Of a DNA stretch of 64,000 nucleotides, positions 40,901 to 55,600 are shown piece after piece. How positions within the stretch are numbered: position 1 is the first letter of the stretch; every line of letters begins with the position of its first letter. The stretch covers positions 2,362,501 through 2,426,500 of the forward strand of contig JABMCL010002049.1 of assembly GCA_018857735.1 (NCBI GenBank), read 5' to 3'. The notes under the pieces were generated by a model. That model worked only from the letters and a program-made list of their open reading frames with translations, was not told where the DNA came from and searched no databases. The position numbers were made by a program, and so were the translations under genes. This DNA is from Alviniconcha marisindica. Lineage: Eukaryota; Mollusca; Gastropoda; Provannidae.

Positions 40901-43900
40901 CTAGAGCTCGTGAAAATACTTGGGAGCTTACAGGAAACTTGTTACTTTTATAGTCAAAGTGAGAGTATTTTGTTTACTGTTTTTACGTGTCATCCATATC
41001 ACTACCAAAACAACACTGTGTGTGTGTGTGTACGTGCGTGCATGCATGTGCAGGCGTGCATGTACACAGAAGCTAGTTTTGACTGTGTTTTGGTTCTTAG
41101 CTTTGTAAAGGCTGTATGCTACACTTCGGAGAAACAGCACATAAAAAAGTACATTCTTATTATTATCATTTAGCAATGTTTAAACAAAGAGGCAATGGGT
41201 ATGAACTAATTTGAATCAAACAGCCTATTCCAGACCCTAGAAGGCTGCTTGGAAGGACAATGGTGAATGCAGGTGTGAACATTTTACCTCTTCAATGAGC
41301 AGCTAGGTGTTTGGCCTAATATATTTGAAAGAAATACACTCTAGTTTCCCATTCTAAATCTGCGACATATGATGTATGTAAGCTGAGAATGCAGGTGTAA
41401 GCATCTTACCTCTTCATTGAAAGACACTGGTGTGAAGTCTGCTATTCTAAATCTGCAACACAGATATGCACATTAATGACAAACATAGGTATGCACACTA
41501 GTGACAATCTGCTGTTTTTGAGTGAGTGAGTGAATGAGTGTGTGTGTGCGTGTGTGTGTGTGTGTGAGAGAGAGAAAGAGAGTGCATGTGCGTGTGTGTG
41601 TGTGGTGTCTTGTTTGTTCTGTCTGTAGGTTCTGTGTATAATGTGTATAGTGATGATGCTACCATATGTAACTCAGTCAGCAAGGAAGTACGAGTTTGGG
41701 TGAAAATATATATATAGTAAAGAATAAAGACATTGACTGACTGACTGACTAAAGGGGCAGTCGTGTACTCACTGTGATGGGGGATCCCAGCAGGACATAA
41801 CTGTGAAGTCACGGTTGTCAGTCACCTCATTCAGGTCCGCTCTCTCTGCAACCACAACAGTTGTACAACACTGTCATTGCAACACACCACAGCAATGAGG
41901 TCATAATCACTGACCGCTCTCTCTGCAACCACAACAGTTGTACAACACTGTCATTGCAACAACACACCACAGCAATGATGTCATAATCACTGACCGCTCT
42001 CTCTGCAACCACAACAGTTGTACAACACTGTCATTGCAACACAACCACAGCAATGATGTCATAATCACTGACCGCTCTCTCTGCAACCACAACAGTTGTA
42101 CAACACTGTCATTGCAACAACACACCACAGCCATGAGGTCATAATCACTGACCGTTCTCTCTGCAACCACAACAGTTGTACAACACTGTCATTGCAACAC
42201 ACCACAGCAATGATGTCATAATCACTGACCGCTCTCTCTGCAACCACAACAGTTGTAAACACTGTCATTGCAACAACCACAACAGTCATAATGCTGACCG
42301 CTTTTGCAACCACACTGTACAACCTGCAATCAACACACCACAGCAATGAGGTCATAATCACTGACCGCTCTCTCTGCAACCACAACAGTTGTATAACACT
42401 GTCATTGCAACAACACACCACAGCAATGATGTCATAATCACTGACCGCTCTCTCTGCAACCACAACAGTTGTACAACACTGTCATTGCAACACACCACAA
42501 CAGTTACATAGTGCTGGCACTGCTTGTGTTGCAACAATTCACCATAACAACTGAAACATGAACCATCACAATCACAAGTATCAGCTGACACATAAAAACT
42601 CACGCACAACAGTCACACCATCAAAACAAACTCCACTCCACACTCAGGCACAAACTGGTATAGAAAAAAAACACCAACACAAGGCTGACCTTTGCTTGGA
42701 TCAACCTCGATGTAGGACAACATTTGTTCGGTACTGGCATGGCAGTTGGTCTCAAGGGTGAGATCTAGCAGCAGGCGCTCCGTGGAGGCACTCTTGTACT
42801 GGAACGATCGCTGGAGCTTGTCGCGGAAATCCACAAACTCACGGATCTGAAGAAGAGAAGGAGCGGTGTGATGACAGCTGAAGACAAAAAGTGAAAGCAG
42901 GAGCAGGATAAGCAAAGTGAGCAGTGCGAGATAATGCCTCCTTCTCACACTGGGTCACCAGCAGGCTTCTGCTGATGCTAACACACTGACTTCATCAACA
43001 GCAGGCCTCCGTCAGTCCCGGAGGGACTATGGAGCTGTGCCCCTGGTGGATGATTCAGAACAGCATCTGTTGTTGACTTCATCCATGCATGACCATCCCC
43101 ATAATCAAAGTTGTGGGAGTACATGCCACCTGAATCAACAAACCACTAGGTAAAACTGGAGCTGTAAAACCACTAGGTAAAACTGGAGCTGTACAAACCA
43201 CTAGGTAAAACTGGAGCTGTACAAACCTCGAGGTAAAACTGGAGCTGTAAAACCACTACGTAAAACTGGAGCTGTAAAACCACTAGGTAAAACTGGAGCT
43301 GTACAAACCACCAGGTAAAACTGGAGCTGTAAAACCACTAGGTAAAACCGGAGCTGTACAAACCTCCAGGTAAAACTGGAGCTGTACAAACCTCCAGGTA
43401 AAACTGGAGCTGTAAAACCACTAGGTAAAACTGGAGCTGCAATCAACTGCACCAGCTATTTGCAGTCACTGGGCAAAAAAGCCATACTTGTACTCACCTT
43501 GCCAAAAGTGCCAAACTTGAAGATGTCCTCACCATACAAAAAAAAGCCCAATTTGAAGGTGTACTCACCAAAAGAGCAAAGTTTGAAGATGTATTCACCT
43601 TGCTGAAAGAGCCAGGCTTGAAGATGTATGCACCTTTCCGAGAGTCAATCTGGAAGATATACTCACTTGCCAAAAAAGCCCAGCTTGAAGATGTACTCAC
43701 CTCACTAAAAGAGCCAAACTTAAAGAATCAAGATGTACTCAAACTTGAAGACATATTCACCTTGCCAAACACGCCAAGAGACATACTTGTAGTTGTACTC
43801 ACCTTGCCAAGAGACATACTTGTAGTTGTACTCACCTTGCCAAAAGAGCCATACTTGTAGGATGCCAGGAGGTACTCTGTGGTCTGAAAGCAGTTTCAAC

Positions 43901-46569
43901 ACTGTACAAACACATCAAAATACAGTCAAACAAACAGAGCACTGTACAAACACATCAAAATACAGTCAAACAAACAGAGCACTGTACAAACACATCAAAT
44001 TCAGTCAAACAAACAGAGCACTGTACAAACACATCACAATACAGTCAAACAAACAGAGCACTGTACAAACACATCACAATACAGTCAAACAAACAGAGCA
44101 CTGTACAAACACATCACAATACAGTCAAACAAACAGAGCACTGTACAAACACATCACAATACAGTCAAACAAACAGAACACTGCATAAACACATCAAAAT
44201 ACAGTCAAACAGTTAAGTAAATTGGTGTTTTACGCCCAGTCAACACAGTCAAACCGACAAAGCCAAGACCATACACATACACATATCAAAACAACGTTCA
44301 GCCAAACAGAACAGTAAACAAACACATCAAAATACATGTAATCCAGTACAAGATGAGACAGCACTGACGTCAACAAAAGCTGAAGCCGAAGGCGAATGTC
44401 AGTGTTCAGAAGGAAAAAACAAAATCACATTACAGCTTGAAGCTGAACCATATTTATTTACTCAACCCCCCCCCCCCCCCCCCCATGCCCCTCTCCCTGT
44501 TGCAACCTCTCAGAAGAATCTATTTTACCTGCCAAACCTCTGCATCCTACATATTCACCTCTTCACCCTGACAAAGTTATCACTTGCTGCATCTGACCTG
44601 GAGTCAAACCCCTGCTAACTGCTTCACTACATTACAGTACAGTTACACTCAACCATCACACCACAACCCTTCCATGTGCTATCAGAGTTTGTACACCTGC
44701 CAACAATGCACACCAGTCTGTTGTTACCCCTCCATGTGCGATCAGAGTTTGTACACCTGCCAACAATGCAGTCTGTTAGAAATGGGCAAAGAAATCTATT
44801 CTGGCTCAACTATGAGCACCTGTAGTGTACCTCTGTACACTGTATATAGTGTATCTGCTGCACACGTTGCATCTTTGTCTTTATTTTTTTATAAGAATAA
44901 AAGATAGACAAACAAAAAGAAGGGAATGGGGTTGGAGAACCTGGCAAGATCCTGCAAGTCCTACCTCCTTGTGGTTGACGGAGAAGAAGCGGAGCATGGT
45001 TCCGAACATGGCGCAGGCGGCCACAAAGTGGCCCAAGCGGCCGACATGGTTCGAGATGAAATACCTGCAAACAAACGTGGGAAACTACACCTGCAATGCA
45101 CTGTGACACAGTGAGATAATGACAAACATTTTTTTGCAGCCACAGACAAAAGCTCTGAAGTTGGTAGGCAGCTGCCTGAATGGTGTGGGCTGCTACAGTG
45201 GAACCCCTGGTGAGAGACCACCCCCAAAGTGGCCCAAGCGGCCAACATGGTTCGAGATGAAATACCTGCAAACAAACGTGGGAAACTACACCTGCAATGC
45301 ACTGTGACACAGTGAGATAATGACAAACATTTTTTTGCAGCCACAGACAAAAGCTCTGAAGTTGGTAGGCAGCTGCCCGAATGGTGTGGGCTGCTACAGT
45401 GGAACCCCTGGTGAGAGACCACCCCTTTTTAAGACCATTTTTCTGAAACCTTTCCCTTCAAGTTCATTACTCCATGTCACTTAACCAATCACCAAGGACC
45501 ACTCTCTATCAAGACCACCTGTGCAGGATTTCTAGCGTGGACTTAAAAGAGGCCTTCCTGAATCTTGGTAGACTACTCATTTGAATGAGTCAGTCATAAT
45601 GCTGCGTGGGACCCACATGGAAGACTACTCATTCAAATATTGTGTTGGATCCAAATGGAAGACAACTCATTTGAAAATGAATCATGCGTTGCATGGAACC
45701 CAAATGGTTGACTACTTAGCCTAATAAATCACTCATGATGACTACTCATTCTAATGAATCATTGATATGTTACATGGAACCCAGATGGGAGACCACTCAC
45801 CCTAATGAATCATTCATGATGTTAAGAGAGGAAGACTACTCACCCTAATGAATCATTCATGATGTTAAGAGAGGAAGACTACTCACCCTAATGAATCACT
45901 CATGATGTTAAGAGAGGAAGACTACTCACCCTAATGAATCATTCACGATGATAAGAATGGAAAACAACTAACCCTAATGAATCATTCATGATGTGCTTCA
46001 TGTCCATCCCATTCCATAGGCCAGGGCAAGGACCAAAGGCACCTGCAGATGACAAAAAACTGTCAACTGTACTGGAAAGCTGAAAACATTCGAGATTTTT
46101 TTTTTTTTTAAAAATAATCTGTCAATTGTACAGGAACAGGTTAAAGCAAATGCTGAAAATGCCTGGAAAAAATACTGCCCCCCCCCCTCCCCCCAACAAT
46201 TTTTCAATTGTAAATGAAGGCCATACTGCAGGTGGTTAAAAATTCACCACCTCAAGAGTTTCAATTATTTCAACTGCTGCTATCTGGCAAATGCTGAAAT
46301 GCCCCAAGCTATGTTTTTAACCCAAGTTGCAATACAAACCAAGGAACCATTGTCTCAAACACCAAGGAGAGGCTGTGTGTGCATGCTTATAATTTGGTGC
46401 ATAGTCGGAAAAGGAGCTAAGGAGTCCTTTTGTTTTGAGGGGAACAAAAGTTCCTACTGCTCTGCCAGGTGCATGTCTGAAAGAGTACTGCGATTCAGTG
46501 TGTCACTGTGTGTTTGTGTGTGTGTGTATGAGGGCAATCTTCAACCATAATGTTTTGGGGATTTGTTTC

Positions 46570-46641
<72 letters not shown>

Positions 46642-49600
46642 GCAATCTTCCACCCTAATGTTTTGGGGGATTTGTTTCTTGTACACTATCAAAGTGATAA
46701 ATTTCAAACTTTGGATGATTATTCTATTTAACTGTACACATTCATATCAATTCCAGTGATGCTGTTTAGCTACAAAACTGGCTGAACATGAAGCACACAC
46801 AATGAGGGAGAGAGAGAGGGAGAGAGATGGACAGACAGACAGAGACAGACAGCTGTGCCTCATACCCATCTCAGCATACAGCCGCATCAGGAGCAGTTTG
46901 AACTGGTAGTTGGCTGGACTGCGACGCACCCCCAGCTCTAACTGAACCACTGCCTGCCACAGGTACTGCTCCTGACCTGAAGGGACACAGGCTGCACTGT
47001 ACACATGATGGGCCACACAAAACAAGTCCAAACAGACAAAAATATGCACATCTCAGTATTTACGCTGCACTTCATTCCAGCTGATCTGAAGTATTTTGAA
47101 ACAAGTTCTTCAAGATCTATTCAGAGCAAGATCAAAACTTTATAAGCCCTTACTCAAGTCAAATCTCCAAAAACAGTCCAAACACAAATACATACAAGCA
47201 AGAGTTAGTCTTTTCAAAACTGCCCTTGTTCAAAAGCATTTAAGGCTAGGGCATGTTGGAATCATCAACCTTTCCATCCGATTTATCCACACCGAAAAAA
47301 AAATATAAAAAAAAAGAAGAGAGGAAATAAACAAAAACAATGACACAAACTCATAATAGCAAGTAAGTTCTCAACGACACTCCAATGGCACACATGACAC
47401 AAACTCATAATAGCAAGTAAGTTCTCAACGACACTCCAATGGCACAAACGCTCCGAAAGCAGACATACCAGTACGCTGCCACAGATCCACTAATAAATGA
47501 GCAGCAAACAAGAGGTAGGGATCGCTGTGCTGAACGTCTGTCGGAAGTAAATCTTTCCCTGAAACAAAACAGCCCCGAGTCCAGTCTTCTCACTTTCCCA
47601 TCAGCCTCACAGAGAAAGAGGCCTGTAACTGGGACAGTTAACACCCAGTTAACAAACAAGGTCTTAAACAGGCTAAACAAAACTCATCATATCACAAGCA
47701 AAAATCTCATTCTTTGTCCAAGGAATACAAACAGGTTACAGGTCAATTTAAGTCTGAAGAGGGTTGGGAAGAAATGAAGCTGAATAAACCAGGCTGGCAG
47801 AAACTGAAAAAGAGAGATTCTTGGCAGTGGGCGAAGCATTCAACAGGAGTTTATGCAGAGGCGCCTGCAGTGGCCTGACCCGCTCTTATTTCCTCTTATT
47901 TGCTTTCACCAAACACCATTTTTCTCAATTCTCTGTTCCATTCAGCTTTAACTTTATTTGCCTTTCACTGGAAAACAAGGGATATAGTCTTTAGCTCAAA
48001 CAACAACATGTTGAATATGCTTACCATCCGCTATTATACGCTTCATTTAATTATTCTGTGCACACAACACAATAATTAGATGAAGCGTATAATAGCGGAT
48101 GGTAAGCATATTCAACATGATATCGTTTGAACTAAAGACTATATCCTTTGTTTTCCAGAGGAAGGCAAATAAAGTTAAAGCTCTCCAACTCTAACTCCAC
48201 AATGTTGCCCTGATACAACTGTCCTGGTTGTCCTCACTCCAGTGTCACCCTGATACAACTGTCCTGGTTGTCCTCACTCCAGTGACACCCTAATATAACT
48301 GTCCTGGTTGTCCTCACTCCACAATGTCACCCTCATACAACTGTCCTGGTTGTCCTCACTCCAATGTCACCCTGATACAGCTGTCCTGGTTGTCCTCACT
48401 CCACAATGTCACCCTGATACAACTGTCCTGGTTGTCCTCACTCCACAATGTCACCCTGATACAACTGTCCTGGTTGTCCTCACTCCACAATGTCACCCTG
48501 ATACAACTGTCCTGGTTGTCCTCACTCCACAATGTCACCTGATACAACTGTCCTGGTTGTCCTCACTCCACAATGTCACCCTGATACAACTGTCCTGGTT
48601 GTCCTCACTCCACAATGTCACCCTGATACAACTGTCCTGGTTGTCCTCACTCCACAATGTCACCCTGATACAACTGTCCTGGTTGTCCTCACTCCACAAT
48701 GTCACCCTGATACAACTGTCCTGGTTGTCCTCACTCCACAATGTCACCCTGATACAACTGTCCTGGTTGTCCTCACTCCACAATGTCACCCTGATATAAC
48801 TGTCCTGGTTGTCCTCACTCCACAATGTCACCCTGATACAACTGTCCTGGTTGTCCTAAAAACCAAGTTCCTCACTCCACAATGTCACCCTGATCAAACA
48901 TGTCCTGGTTGTCCTCACTCCACAATGTCACCCTGATACAACTGTCCTGGTTGTCTCACTCCACAATGTCACCCTAATATAACTGTCCTGGTTGTCCTCA
49001 CTCCACAATGTCACCCTGATACAGCTGTCCTGGTTGTCCTCACTCCACAATGTCACCCTGATACAGTTGTCCAGGTTGTCCTCACTCCACAATGCCACCC
49101 TGATACAGCTGTCCTGGTTGTCCTCACTCCACAATGTCACCCTGATATAACTGTCATGGTTGTCCTCACTCCACAATGTCACCATGATATAACTGTCCTG
49201 GTTGGCTGGGCGTAAAAACCAAGTTCCATTCCACTCCACAATGTAAGCATGGTACCTGTTCAAAACAATGATGCAAACTGGTGCTTTCACATGAACCACA
49301 AGACACCAAAAATGTCTCACCAAACTCGAGTCCTTTGCGATACCTAAGGATAAGGTCACGTGACGTCTGGAGCACTTCCTCCACAGACTTTTTCTCAAAC
49401 ACGCCTGCTAATCTGGACAGCTGTAGAACTGAGACGTGCTGACATATATGTTTGACCTGCAACATACAGCACACGATCTACACTGACTCAAGCACCATAC
49501 TAATACCAACTACTATTACTTTTTTTGCACACACACAAATTGTAGTTTTAGTCTGAAGATGAAAATGAAGGAAACATGTACATCACACCTGTACCCACAC

Positions 49601-52600
49601 CCACATAGTTATGCACACTCACATACACACCAGCCACCAGTCACAATATGCATACACAAAATGACACAGCACAGCCACACCCACATGCAAACAGCAGTCA
49701 CATACACAGAGCAGCACAGCACACACACACACAGGCAAGCACACACACAAACTCAGAACACTGTTACCACCCACATCAGCTGCAAATACTGGAGATCCAT
49801 TCTCTGTTGTAAGTTTTGATGATTCCACAAACTGTTCTAGCAACTGAAACAGAAAAAGCATAGGAATCAAAATTTAGTTCTCAATAGGTGTTTTCGTTTT
49901 ACTTCCATGCTTCCAAACAAAACAAAATCCACATCATAGCGCAAAACAGAAGTCAGACTCTGACCTAAGCCTTGTATGTTTATGAATGGAAGCCTTGATG
50001 ACAAACACAAAAAGATCTGATTCAGCAGGTCAAATTACTTACTGACATTTTCTGGTAAACAATTTCTGCAGGCATGTAAAAAACAAAAACCTGCAGTCAG
50101 TAAAGGTACAACAGCTGCCACACAGGTGATATATACATACGGAATGAACAGTGATGCTGTGTTTACTCACTGCCTGCAATTCTTCTGGGGTCAGGAGACA
50201 GATATAGGCCTTGAGATCGGTGGCACAGCAGGGCTTGCAGCCAAACAGGTCGTAATACTGTTGAAACAACTCACTGGGAGGCCCTGCAGATCACAACAGT
50301 TCAACTGTGTTCACTACACAGGGATATGGTTATGGTAATGTTACTAACAAAGAGGTATGGTTATGGTCATGCTACTAACATAGAGGTGTGGTTATGGTCA
50401 CGTTGCTCTCTAACAGAGGTATGGTTATGGTCATGTTGCTCTCTAACACAGAGGTATGGTTATGGTCATGTTGCTCTCTAACACAGAGGCATGGTTAGGT
50501 CATGTTCCTAACTAACAGTGGTAAATCGTCTATTTCCTCACTTTCCATGCACTAAAACATGAATACTCATTTCCTAGATGGAATCTTAGCTTGTCTAATT
50601 CACTGTCTTTCCAGTATTCTGGAACAGCAGAATTTACTCTGAGAGACCCTCACTAATAAATGATGCTTGTGATACGAGATGCAACTGCCAGAAGTTCAGA
50701 GTGAAGCAATTAGGTATAGAAAGTGAATGACGCACTTTGATCAAAATCAGTTTGCATAGAAATATTTGATCTGTTTCACCCTAACATGACGTTGGTGACT
50801 GACTGGGCATTAAACATCCAGAAGAAGCCATTCTGTCTGCCACACTGACAGGTGACAACCACCCTTGTGGAGTGACTTGTACTTTAAGTAGCCAAGATTT
50901 CATCAGTTCATGTAACCTCAATGAAATGACCTTGACACATGGCAATGAAATAACCATGACACACAGCAGCGAAATAACCTCGACACAGGGCAACAAAACT
51001 GTACTGAATTCCATTGTATTGCAGTATACTCTACATTCCACTTCCCCTCACCAGCCAGTTTGAGCAGCTCCGACTTCCTCTCCTGAAGGATTCGAACCAG
51101 TTCCATCTGCGCAAGATACGGTCCTCTCAGCCGCGTGGCCTCCTGGCAGCTCTTGATCTGCTCGTTGATGAACTCCATCACCTCCTCTAATGAGCTGTCC
51201 ACCTTGTCTGCTGTGCTTGCCTCTGACCCTTCCCTGTACGAAGAACACAGGCAAGTCCATCACGTGTTCATGTTGGGGGTCAATTGCAGTCTCAAGAGTA
51301 TTCTAGAAGGAGTCGGTCTCCCATGGTGGGGCCCTACAGATGCTGAAGTTAAGATCCCATCTACTGAGAGCCTAGAGCTGCAAAAAGCTCATGCGTTAAG
51401 TTTAACCATGGAGCAAGTGACAATAGTTTGACAGGTTTTGCCATCTGGTGTGGTGTGTGTATGTGAGTGTGTTTGTTAAGTGTGCGTGTGTGCATGCATG
51501 CATGTATGTGTGGTGTGTGTGTGCACACGTGCATGTGCATGCGTGTGTGTGTGCTAGACAGGGAAGGGAGCAGGGTAGTTGCTAGTAGAGCTCTAGTAGT
51601 AGTACAGACATCCATCTATCTGACAGGTTACAGTGACTGGCTGACCAGTTTCCATGAACCACTTTTGCTACCATAATGATGTCACATCTGTCTGAAAACT
51701 GTCAAGACAAATCATCAAACAAAACGAAATGTAAAAACAAAACAAATACTGACCCTTCTCCTTTCTCCCCAACAGCAGGTTGTGTGTAGCCAGAGTCGAT
51801 GAGCTGGAACACTGTGTTGAAGTAACTCAACCAGAACTGCCATTGGTCAGGGCTGAGAAAGACATGGAAAGGAGATGGATGTGAGATTCATGTTTAAATG
51901 ATTTTCACGTGCAGGCAAGTTTAACATTATGCAGACCAATAACAAACTGCTCCATTACTTTCACAAAAACCATGCGTAGCTGAGACAAGGAGATACCTGG
52001 CATGACCTAGACATTATAATTTGTAAGTATACAGACGCATACAAATTACAATGACTACCCTAATACCATTTCAACAGGTGAAAAGCAATGCTTGAAAAGT
52101 AATTGGAACCTCTGAATAGCCAATCTGCAATTTGTTGCTGTTGCTGCTTTCCAGCATGTCTTTTCTTGCTGTATTTTTACATTATGAATGCAGGCAGTGT
52201 AGTTTTCACAAAGACATACTATAAGATTAATTACCTTCCTAAAAAGTCTTAATTCCTGAGTATTGCAATCAGTTGGTCTCTCTTTCGGTCATGTACAAAA
52301 CACAGTACCTTTCCAGACGCATGCGCACAGACATACAAGCACACATTTTCAAACATGTGCACACACAAATACTCCCCCCCCCTACACACACAATCTATGT
52401 GCTCAAACACAAACCTACAAACACATGCTCTCTCTCTACCTCTTTCACTGACACAAAATCACCTTTTCTCATGGAAACATTCACACCACAGGTTATTAAC
52501 TACACCATCCACACACACTGACTTTTCTTTCAGCAGTTTCCTGTAGATGGCGTTGGCTCTGTCCCAGTTCTCCAGCTTGCAGTGCAGCTCTGCCAGCTTC

Positions 52601-55600
52601 GTCGTTCGCATGTTCAGCTCGCTGACCACTCGCTCTGCAGCCACAAGGTCACAGGTACAGGTCACCCTCCGTTCACTTTAACCAACAGCTTTTCATCTGA
52701 TTGAGCTAGTGTACTCCCCTTTAAACAATTTTCCATCCAAGAAAAATCTATGCATGTCCCTAACCACCCATAACAAATGTACCATTATGAGGGGGGTGAT
52801 TGCTAAATGCTGTCTGGGTGTATTCTCTAACCTGCAGGAGTGTGAAGCAGCTGAGTGAGGAATGCATCTGTGCCATTATGTTTTACAGGCATAGCTAAGC
52901 GGTTCATCCCAGAAAACCAAGGATGCTTTCTGTGAATACAAATGCATGTTTCAAACATGGTTTTTAGTCTGCACTGACAACTGTTCTGCACTCACTGATT
53001 GCTGCATTAGTTTTCTTCTCAGTAATGTCATGCTTCATGCTACAAGCAATGCAGTCTTCACATGCAAGACTAATGCTGACCTCCAAGTGGCCCTTCCAGC
53101 AAGTTGACAGCCTCCTGCCACTTTTCCTGCAATTCCAGCACCATAAGATACAGCAGCACCTCTGCAAAAAGAAACAAAATGATGCAGTTTTTGTCTTTTA
53201 TTTGTCACTCACAGTACAGTATTACTTGCATTAGATATCTCTTCTTTCTGAACAGACCCCCCCCCCCCCCCCCCCCCCCCCAAGCTGGCCAACAACAGAA
53301 AGCACATCTCCCTCTTTTCTAACAGAGCAGCTTCCCTCCCAAATCACACACACACAAAAAGTCTCCCTTTCCTAACACAACTTCCCCCCTCTCTCTTCCT
53401 CTCTTTTAAAATTGACAACCCTCCACAACACACACACACAACCTGAACAGTCTGAATAACAATGACAAATGCATGCATGTGCACACGCACGCACACACAC
53501 ACACAAACAAGGCAAGACTGCAGGAGCAAAGAGTCACAATCTCACAAGAGACCCCCCCCCCCACACACACACACACAAAGTAATTCACCAAACGGACATG
53601 CCACTCACCTGCTTCAGCATCAATCTTGTCTTCATCCACATACTTCTTGGTCATGCGCTCAGCCAGAGGCAGGTACATAGTCTTGGCCAGCCTGGGGTCC
53701 GGTGAGCTGTGGGCCTGATGGGGCAAACAGTCATGTTTGTTTTTAGCTCAGAGGACTATTCTGCATACGTATACCAAAATTATCTGCTCAACAAAAGTCC
53801 CAAAGAGAGTACAAGCTAGCCAGAAACACTTATTTTGAAATTTTGCCCCATGTAAGTATAATAAGATTGCACAAACAGTCCAAATTCCACTGGGACACCA
53901 CAAACATATTCACAAGTCTTTTGGGGGCAGATAGGTGGGAGGTGGTAGCTTTCTGCTCACATGCAACTCATCTGGGCCCACAGTCATCTCCACTTGCTGT
54001 ACCTCTCTGAACTGATCTCTGGCCTAAAAGAATGGAAATGATACACGCAAGCTGATGCCCACTTAAAAAGCACCCTGATATAACTGTCCTGGTTGACTGG
54101 GCATAAACAAAGCCCAAGATACTTACTTACTCCATTTACAAAAAAACTGGGCGTAAAAAAACAAGAGACTTATTTATTTACTCTGCTTAAAAAATAAAAT
54201 TAAAAAAAAAAGCTGTGCAGGTGGGGAATGATTCACCAAACCTTCCCTCATAATGCTCACCCGTGAGGAAATGGCCGTCACCAAAACGAAACAAAAAGGA
54301 AATCAAGGCATCAACAGTAGTGCGACACCCTGCCAAGAACTAACAGTAATGCGGACCTGCATGACGTTGGACATGACTGCCCAGAAGTAGTAGGGGTTTT
54401 TCTGTGGCCGCAGTTTGTGCAGCGCCATCGCCGTCTGCTGCTGCTTCTTGTAGCTGCCCAGTCGCACGTGGGCCATGAAGAGAGCAGAGAGGATCTCCTC
54501 ATTGTCGGGGCGAGCCTTGTGAGCGTTCTCATACAGGTCTGCGATGGCTTCCACTACCAGAAACACACGCACAAAAATCTCACATCAGACGGGAAAATTG
54601 TACCTAAGCAAGGTTGGATGAATGTGGATGGCAGGAAACTTCCACAATTCATGCTAGAAATTTCTTGCACGGAATAAAACAACTGTCTTGTTTATTTGTT
54701 AGCATTCCCCAGCTAAACCTTGTGGGTGGGTGAGAAGGTAGTTTGTACAATATTTCCCCCCTGACACCTGTATACACCATTGTACAAGTGCAGCATTACC
54801 ATTACTGGTAACCCGCCACTCTGGCAGCTGCACTTGACTTCAGGAACCCTCATAATGGAATTTGTCACGTTATGAAGATTCATTTGAATAGCTGAAATAG
54901 TGAAAGTAATCCTGACATGTGTCATGCATACAGCACTCCACAACAACGGTTTTAGCCTGAATATACTGTTCTCTTTTGGAGTCAACTTTAAAATTAAACC
55001 ATGCTCCAAACAACAACACAATTCCAGCCAGTTACCCAGTATCTCTTTATTTCAGCTTAGGGATTTGGTTTCTCTTTGAGAAACATAATCCCAACTTGCA
55101 TTGATGAAAAACAAACAAAACCATGCGAACCAGCCAAGCCTTAGCAACAAATACTTGTGTTTGCAAATCTATAGATACCTGTAAAGCTCTGTCAGTCGTG
55201 CACTAATTGTGAACTCATAGCCCTACTATAAAAGGGCAGGTTTTATGAAATGAACCAGCCATCCCCAACAGGCCTTATGGTCTCTGTGGACGTAAAGCAA
55301 CACTGAACTTAAAGATGAACCATTCCACTGGACAGCAAGAATTATCCATAAATTTATCGCATGCTTGACGCTAACACTCAGTAACACTAGAACAGTGGCC
55401 TTGTGACATTTTACCCCCCCCCCTCCCCTCCCCAATGGATATTACACTCGTTTACTAGACTGCACACTGCAGCAATCCAATCAGATGACACTTAAAGTTA
55501 AAACTAGGCAAGTCCAGCTTCTGGAGCATCAATCTTGATACCCTGTCTCTCCACCCCACTGAACACTTTGCTCATCAAACATATGTGAACATTTTGCTCA

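Noticed and set aside
48308..49398. Repeat ORFs on both strands
   Set aside because: Product of the 42-bp array; the real NAA25 exon 12 begins beyond it.
52830..52931. Extra NAA25 exon (KHPWFSGMNRLAMPV) between exons 6 and 7
   Set aside because: Splice-like edges exist, but including it breaks the phase, while exons 6 and 7 join directly and match the human protein.
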